From contig NC_090450.1 of NCBI RefSeq assembly GCF_031143425.1, positions 166,897,486 to 166,961,485 on the forward strand: a stretch of DNA of 64,000 nt, written 5' to 3'. The notes under the pieces were generated by a model. It saw nothing but the letters and a program-made list of their open reading frames with translations. It made no database searches and was not told where the DNA came from. Position numbers and translations under genes: made by a program. Shown here in pieces: positions 57,207-64,000 of the stretch. The DNA is from Pleurodeles waltl (Eukaryota; Chordata; Amphibia; Caudata; Salamandridae). How positions within the stretch are numbered: the stretch's first letter is position 1; each line of letters begins with the position of its first letter.

Positions 57207-57807
57207 GGGGAGGTGTAGGTGATGTGTGGGGTGGTGTGTGTGGTGATAAGTGTGGTGATATGTAGTGGTGTGTGGTGTTTTGTGCGTGGAAGTTGTGTGG
57301 GTGATGGTGTTGAGTGCCTGTGGCTGCTAGTTTGTGGATGGTGGTGTCTCTCTCTGGCCTTCTTTTGGGATTTTGGTTGTAGGGGTTTGTGGGTGATGTG
57401 GGTGTGTGTTTTATATTGTATTGGGTGTGTGGGAGTGGTGTGTGTATGTGTATCAGGTGTGTGTATTTCAAATTGTCCAATGTGGCGGTGTTTTGTAGAA
57501 GTGTGTGTATTTTGAGCGCGGCGGTGTGTACCACCAATGGAATACGGCGGTTGAAAGACCGCCGCGTGGATTCATGGTTCGTGATAGCGTGAGCGTATTT
57601 CTGTTGGCGTGACGGTGGAGGATTTGTTTTCGCCAGTTTATCACTGACCTTTGGTGTGGCGGACTTGTGTGGGTGTCTGAATTTTGTCGGATTTCGAGAT
57701 GTGGGTCATAATAGCTGTGGCGGAATTCCGCAGCTGCGGCGGTGTGTTGGCGGTCTTCTGCACGGCGGTAAGCGGCTTTTACCGCCAATGTTGTAATGAC
57801 CCCCTGT

Positions 57808-58359
57808 ATTTGATTTCAGTTTAGGTATCAAGGCTTCATTTTTTCTAATTTCTTCAATTGAATTTCAAAATATTATGTCCACTGCATGTTCTTGTTTTTA
57901 GCTGTCTTTTTTAACTTAGTACTATTTTTATATCTTTATCTCCCGTTTTCACTGTCTTGCATCATCATCAGGCTTTAGAAGTTTAACTTTAATGGATGAT
58001 TACTTTTTTTTTGGTTGCTTTGCAAGCTACGTTTTTGGCTCGTTCCTCTGTATTCTTCTTTTTCTCCTTTACCGTTTAATGTGTTAGAGGAAAAATGGTG
58101 AAGAACTAGGCATTAACTATTTACATTTCTGAATGCTTCTCCCAGGTTTTTTACAGACTATTATTTGCTCAAATTCCTTTTATGCATGTTGTTTATAGGG
58201 AAGTCGTTTTTTAAATTATTGGGGGATTTATCTTTCTCTACTATGAATCAATGACTGCTAGAAGGAAATTATATGTGAATACATTTTCCTGTTTGAAACA
58301 GCATGAAGTAAATGTGATTATTTTAGTGTTGTTCCAGTTTATAGCCGGATGACCAAACA
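57808..58359. other. No gene seen
   Basis: AT-rich unassigned DNA immediately right of the Harbinger element. Confidence 0.45.
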
Positions 58360-58870
58360 ATCCAATGTGCATAGCCCTGGGAGGGCAGGAGATGGTCCAA
58401 TGGGCTGTAGTGGGTTCCGCAATGGACCCCCTTTCTGTTTTATGCACGTTGCCCTGTGAAGGTCGTGATCCCCGGGGCTGCGGGGGGAGGGGGCACACGG
58501 CCCTGCATGATATTTATGGTTGCCCCAGGGAGGGGGTGGTCTCTGAAGGTGGGCAGCCCCCTGCATGGTATTTATGTTTGACTCGAGGAGGTGTTTTTTC
58601 CCGGGCTGCAGGGGGTCACGTAACCTCAACCCCTCATAGATGTAAATGATAGCCCTGGGGAGGTGGTGGTCCCCTGGGCTGTGGGGGAGGGCACACAGCC
58701 CTCCTGCATAGATTAATTTAAATTAGAGACCCGGGTGGTGTTATCCCTGGGGCAGTGGGGAGTGCTGAGCAGCCCCACATATATTTAAATGATAGCCACA
58801 GGGAGTTGGTGGTCCCCGGGGCTGTAGGGGGGCCCGGAGGCCCCCCCATTTTAAAACAATGCCCCCAGGG
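58360..58870 (+). repeat. Degenerate minisatellite, unit about 70-75 bp
   Basis: A G-rich segment (GGAGGTGGTGGTCCCCGGGGCTG-like, shown here as consensus parts GTGGTCCC and GGGGCTG) alternates with an AT segment containing TATTTA. Matching points near 58457, 58526, 58657 and 58803 are spaced at one or two units. About seven units are present and all are diverged. Confidence 0.7.
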
Positions 58871-59814
58871 TCTGGCCGAATTTGGGGCTTATGGAAATAC
58901 AAGGTCAATAGCCCACGCCTTTTTTGTTTTTAATTCTTCTAGCAAATTCGAAATAAATGAAGATTTTTTGAGGAATCATTGCTGCACTTGAATTGCTTCG
59001 AATCTAATCTAATAAAATATAATGATTTAATGTTCAGGGTGTGAAACATTGGTTGTAACCAATACTACCTCAAGTGTCTTAGGCTTTCACAGAAGCAATT
59101 AATGTGCAGCAATGATTCCTCCAAAACGACTGCTTAGTCTACATTACTTACAAATAGCTCCATTTCAACGACTACACCAGTAACACCTTAAGGGTATCAG
59201 ACCACATGCCAGCCTCGTGAGATTAATTTTTGCCTTGCTGGTAAGAGGGTAACTTAGATAATCTGGAAGGAAACACGGAAACGAAGATCAGTCACCCAAC
59301 TACCTTGCGCCTTGTTCCTTAGGTTCCAAAGGTCTTGGTCCACCAGTAGTACTTTTTCATTCCTCATTAACAATTTTGCTGTTACCTTATTTGAAATGTT
59401 TGTGCTGACAAAGTTTTCCACATTCAACATTTTGATGGACTTAATAAAAAAGGATGCCCATTCTGCATCTGGCTCCTGTATTGACCACATAACATTTGTT
59501 TCAGTATGCTACTTTTGCTTCTGTGAAAGCCTAAAACACTTGAGGCAGTTTCACACCCTCAACATTAGATCATGATCTTTGATTAGATCTTTGCTGCCTA
59601 ACAAATGAATCGTGTCAGCTCTCCGACCGCTTCCTATGATATATGAAAGTGGTGGCAGACCTACAGCAATAGGCAGCTATCCCAGACCTATACTATGAAG
59701 GGGAAAACATGAATAAGATGATATGAGAAATGTTGATATTAGTTTACTATTCTTGCAGCATTCATTTCTAGCAGGTGGGGTTAACCAGGGATTTTATTAT
59801 CTGTCGTGTCAGGT
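58871..59814. other. No gene recognised
   Basis: AT-rich DNA with a 78-codon minus-strand frame at 59490-59254 (KMLNVENFVSTNISNKVTAK...) that I do not recognise; it may be a retroelement scrap. Confidence 0.35.
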
Positions 59815-60220
59815 GCTTTAGCGGGATAGTTTGGGACAATAATGGGAATCGTGTAATTTTTTATCTAAAGATAATTTAGGATTATAAATTGTGATTTGTA
59901 ATGTGCTTATTCAGATAACTTTATTAGGACGGGCTGTGTGCAATAATGAAAATTGTGCAATCTTGTATCTAAAGGATAACAAGGTCTTACAGAATGAGTT
60001 TGGGGATGCGCTGTATGACTGCATAATGGGAAGTGTGCATCTTCAACTACAAATTGGTAAAGCACTTCACCTTTTTAGGATTAGGATAGGCTATGTGCCA
60101 TAATGGGAATTAGGCATTGTCAAGTGTACGATTACTAGTATCTGCAGTTTTAAGTTGGGTATTTTTTTAAATTTTTTTAGGGGAGCTCGTGCACAATAAG
60201 GCAAAGTGTAAAATTTTAAT
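59815..60220 (+). repeat. Degenerate tandem repeat, unit about 75-105 bp, 5 units
   Basis: A core of the form GGGCTGTGTGCAATAATG...TGTGCAAT recurs near 59823, 59930, 60005, 60082 and 60183. Spacing varies from about 75 to 107 bp through indels. The short frame across it is a by-product. Confidence 0.7.
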
Positions 60221-63200
60221 TAAAAGCTATATTATTGGCAGTGCTGTAAAAACAGATGCTTTGAGTGGTTAACCTGTTTCTAGGGCGCACAGTTTTAACT
60301 ATGAGTTTTATATGCTGGTATATGTTTTTAAAGTAGGTTTGTGAAACAGGATTCAAGTACTCCAATCAGTAGCAGCCACCACAAATCTCAACGGGGGCAG
60401 AGGGGGATGGGGTGGGGAACAATAAAATACAAAATATATTTAAAAAGACTTACCTCTCTGCCGCCATCCACCTCGCTGCTCTCCCGATGGTGTTGATGTC
60501 TCAGTAGTCCCTGGGACACCAGCACAGGCTCCCCATGGTATTTATAGCATGAGAGCAGCACCAGGACTGCCGCTCAGACACTGCACTGGAGTCTGTGCTG
60601 TTTCTCCAACCTGGCTGTGCAACACAGCTGGGTCAGAGAAACCTAGGTGTGCATATCAGTTTGGAAGGCCTAAGACGTCCGCTCAAACTGACATGCGCAC
60701 TTGGGTGCACTCACTCCACTCCTCCTTCCCTCTTCCATGGCCCCACCCCTCCCTGCACATGCTGGCTGAGAGCCAGCAGCTGAAATACAAAACAATAATC
60801 AAATATTGTTTTAGTTTCAGCTTCTTGCTCTGAGCCAGAGGGATGACATTCCTTCGCAATTGCGGAGGAGCCACCCCTGATTCTAATATGAGACCGGAAA
60901 ATATTTTGGCAATATCTGAATTATTTGAACTGGTGTTACAAAGGGAATGTGCTAATAATTATTTATAGTTTGTGTGAAGAGGGTTATTGTTATTGTTATT
61001 GAGTGGGGCGGGGGTCTGCAAGGATATGGGAGATGCTGTAATGATTTTAATTTAACGGGTCAATAAACTAGAATTTAAAATAGCTTTTTTGTGAATAGCA
61101 AAGTTTTACTCTTTTGTGTGTGTGGGTTTGTGTTTTCATGTCCCTCCCTAAACCCAGACTCCCATACTAAGCCCTAACTTGCCTGCCAGTTCCCTCATTT
61201 AGCAATAACTATGCGTGAATTGTATTCCTCATTTTCCAGACAGTCGAGCATGTTCCCCCTAAATGTACAACTAAAACTCCACAACTGGGATAAGGGGGAG
61301 AACTATACATAAATAAGATATGCATGTATGTTTATGTCTAGCATTTTGTCTTACTTGAGCAGCACTATTATAATACAGGTAAATGTACTACAAAGTGCAG
61401 TCTGCATTTAGTCACCACTGTTTCTCAATTGGGACCTGTATCAGTGGGGAGCAATAAATTGTAAATTTAGACCTAGGTGAAGGAAAATAACTGCACGGAA
61501 ATAAATCTACACATCTAACTTTATCTCTGTGAATCAGCTTTTTTCAGACACAACTGAAATTGGTCTCTTTCAGATGAACAAAAACGTATCTGGAACTCAA
61601 TCTGGGTCAGAAGGTCAAGTGGAAAGCGGGTATTCGGCCCTAAAGAGTATTTAGCCTGATTAATATAGATCTGTTTATGTATGCCAGCCTCATGGGGATT
61701 TTCCATGGAAGAGGTGCGTAATATTCTAAACATTTCAAAGCACCAGAGTAAAAAATATCTTGAAATCTTCTTCCTGATAGCCCCTACTTAAGCTTCATTT
61801 TTTTCCTCATGGGTTTCAAATTCCCTGACCTTGTTTATCTTTGATCATATTCACAAGTCAGCTTGAATGGAAACTTCCTGAACTTGCCAAGACTATTGAA
61901 TCCTAAAACAAATGGAATTCAATCGTCTGCTGCATGACCTTTGATATCGCCTCCCAAGAGGTAACAATATACTAGTTGTATTTTACATTGCTTCAAACCT
62001 TCCTGCTTGGCTAGCATGAACGCTGAAAATCAGTTGTGCGTCATGGTTTAGAAATTTTATTGATGGTATTGAAACATAAAATAATATTTTAGAGGTTATT
62101 TCTAAAGAATATTGCAGCAGTAACATGAAAGGTAAAAAAAACTCCAACAAACTTTCCACCCAATGGTGACTTCTCTTGGTAACACTGGCACGTTTAAAAA
62201 ATGCCTATTCCACATTTCACAACTGAATTATAATTTGCCTAGGTGGAAGCATAGTGCCTTTCAATAGTACATTTGAGCTAATTCTCTGAATAAGTAGAGT
62301 TTATTGACGGCAGAGGTGAAATATGAAATAAAATTCAACATATATGAAAACGTTCACGATAATGGCACAATAGTGATCATTTCAGCACACCAACCCAAGG
62401 TTTACCTTTCTAAACCGAAAGATAGGCCGAGCAGAATGTCCACCACTCCGGTGTACGATATATCACTGGGATCTGATTCACAGAGCTAACAATGAAAAAG
62501 GTGGAAAAGAGCTCCATTATGATTACATCCACACAGGTATAACTTTCTCAGGGTGGATTTACAAAGTATTCAAAGAGTACTCCAAACAAAATCTGTGAAA
62601 CTCGTACCAATCTTCTAGCGCTTCAATGCATGACGTGCCTGCATGTTGATTTCCCACCATTTAAAATAGGGCATGCGTAAGGACAATTTAAAAAGCACTG
62701 TAAAGTTTTTTTGTATCTTTTTCCATTGTGATTTTCAACTCCGTGAAGAAACCCTGCCTCCAACACCACTTAAGATAAATGGTTGTTCTCCCTTTTCCAA
62801 TAGACGCACGCTAAAGGAGATTGGAGAGAATCCCTGGCAGGTAGAGCAAAGACTGAAAAATGATAGTATGAGACAGTTCTAAACATATGCCACAAGTAGT
62901 GTTCAGAATAAGATTTGTTCCTCTCTCTTTGAAAAATAGATGATATTCAGAGCAGAAGAGTAAACCAAATTTGGGTCCAATTCCAGGAAATAGTTCTGTC
63001 TGTAGAATCATATACCACTGTTTACTTCAGAGAGAAGTCAGAAAATGTATATAAAGGTAGATGGAGGAGAACCAGGGAGTAACAGGGGTGGGTGGAAGAG
63101 TGGAGGAAAAATGTAATATGGGTTTTAAAGGTTCACTATAATGTTTGCATTCAGCACTGTTCCAACAGCACTGTATGCCTTATATGAACAGCATCTTCTT

Positions 63201-63589
63201 TTTCACTGCTGTAATATGGTATAAATATGGTTGCAATGCATTTATACACCACAAAGTGCAACACAGTCAAATACCACTTGGTTTCCTGTCTAATGAAGGT
63301 TCAGGGATTGGTAAGACTTCCTTCACTGTTATCAATACACATGGGGAGAGTATGCGGGAGAATTGGAAAATTTAGGGGGAACACAACCGTACTCAGTTCC
63401 CTATATAACCAAAAACTCACAAATGGAGTACGGGGTTCTTCTTTATGCTTCGCGAGATAGACAACAAGGGTACCAATTGTGCCCTTGGTTCCTCGTGGAC
63501 CTCTGTTAGAGGAAGGGGGCCAGTGTGAGATGGGGGAGTAATGGAAAAAGAGGAAAAGGGGGGAATTTCCTTTACGGACTAAATGGTCT
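60221..63589. other. No gene seen
   Basis: AT-rich unassigned DNA. A short TTATTG repeat lies at about 60983-61000. No frame is recognisable. Confidence 0.4.
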
Positions 63590-63960
63590 CACACACTATA
63601 TAGTGTCATGCTTCATCATTTTACCACCTAGCCCCACCCAGGTAGGACAGTGCCACCTGGGCGGACTCAACCTCACTGTTAAAAGAACAGGAGGGAGTGT
63701 GTAAATCAATTCTACATCTGGATGGATCGGGATCCAGCTAATCTAGGGAATAAAAACACCTAAACAGATACCTGTGTGGAATTTAATGATAGGGTCTGTT
63801 TGGTGTGGTTAAAAGCGTAGATTGGGACACCTCTGTGAGAGCAAGGAATCACAGGGTCGCCTATCTAAAGAGTGATAGCTGACATGTTTCTGCCCTCTGT
63901 GGTGAGCCTAGGAAGGTCTTGGGGCATTCATCAGGGCAACGGATCCCTAAGACCCAAGGT
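63590..63960 (+). repeat. Dispersed repeat, copy 2 of the 45.1-45.5 kb unit
   Basis: CATGCTTCATCAT at 63607, AGGACAGTGCCACC at about 63644 and GACATGTTTCTGCCC at about 63881, then GGGCATTCATCAGGGC near 63923, match 45149-45480 in order and orientation. The class is not known. The unit may continue past the window edge. Confidence 0.5.
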
Positions 63961-64000
63961 AGGAGTATAAGAAAACACTGTCTGGTTGGTAACAGGTCTA

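Larger units (their letters stand above)
49252..57804 (+). mobile_element. PIF/Harbinger transposon, 8.55 kb, with transposase and two Myb/SANT genes
   Basis: The left end GGTGGTCATTACAACC and the right end, read inward, GGGGGTCATTACAACA form terminal inverted repeats. TGT flanks both (49249-49251, 57805-57807), a 3-bp duplication as Harbinger makes. Subterminal GGCGGTAAGACCGCC-like hairpins lie near both ends. From left to right it holds four tandem arrays, a minus-strand Myb/SANT gene, a plus-strand HARBI1-type transposase and a second minus-strand Myb/SANT gene. Known Harbinger elements have one transposase and one Myb-like gene; the third gene and the arrays are additions, perhaps from nesting of related elements. 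Confidence 0.85.

Overview
This window looks like intergenic DNA from a very large vertebrate genome. A salamander, most likely a newt, is my best guess. The reasons are indirect: dense nested Ngaro, L1, long-LTR and PIF/Harbinger elements, several families of hairpin-rich non-autonomous elements, and no exon of a host gene. I ran no database search, so the taxon is an inference.

Layout. 1-2290: a dispersed repeat, a 629-bp serial-hairpin element (1159-1787) and a satellite monomer. 2291-6130 (minus): a 5'-truncated Ngaro-type retrotransposon with remnants of RT/RNase H, tyrosine recombinase and an SGNH hydrolase, followed by a 139-bp tandem array of the same satellite. 8.5-11.7 kb (+): a decayed non-LTR element with endonuclease, RT and a C-terminal zinc knuckle. 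About 11.9-23.1 kb (+): a nearly full-length L1 split by two 2.1-kb solo LTRs (TSDs GCACC and TATAC), a serial-hairpin element (TSD TAA) and a degenerate hairpin element. 23.1-26.5 kb (-): a second L1, holding two more serial-hairpin elements. 29.1-38.5 kb: three copies of a second hairpin family of about 900 bp, two hAT-like elements (one with a perfect 8-bp TSD), and a second copy of the dispersed repeat seen at the left end. 40.7-43.4 kb: a third solo LTR (TSD TTCAT) with a serial-hairpin element inside it. 48872-49042: a near-perfect 171-bp foldback. 49252-57804: an 8.55-kb Harbinger element with TSD TGT. 57.8-64 kb: minisatellites and unassigned DNA.

How the parts fit. The Harbinger element carries an uninterrupted HARBI1-type DDE transposase (+). 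Two different Myb/SANT-like helper genes, both damaged, flank it on the minus strand. Its terminus (GGTGGTCATT...ACCCTGGCGG) closely resembles the termini of the serial-hairpin elements, and all of these make 3-bp target duplications, so a related transposase probably moved them. The retrotransposons are broken by stops and frameshifts. The only clearly intact long protein-coding frames are the transposase and the catalytic part of the Ngaro recombinase.

The most unusual signal is in the serial-hairpin elements. Each is a chain of about a dozen adjacent hairpins. Between copies the stems differ at both arms so that pairing is kept, a pattern resembling RNA covariation but spread over dispersed DNA elements.
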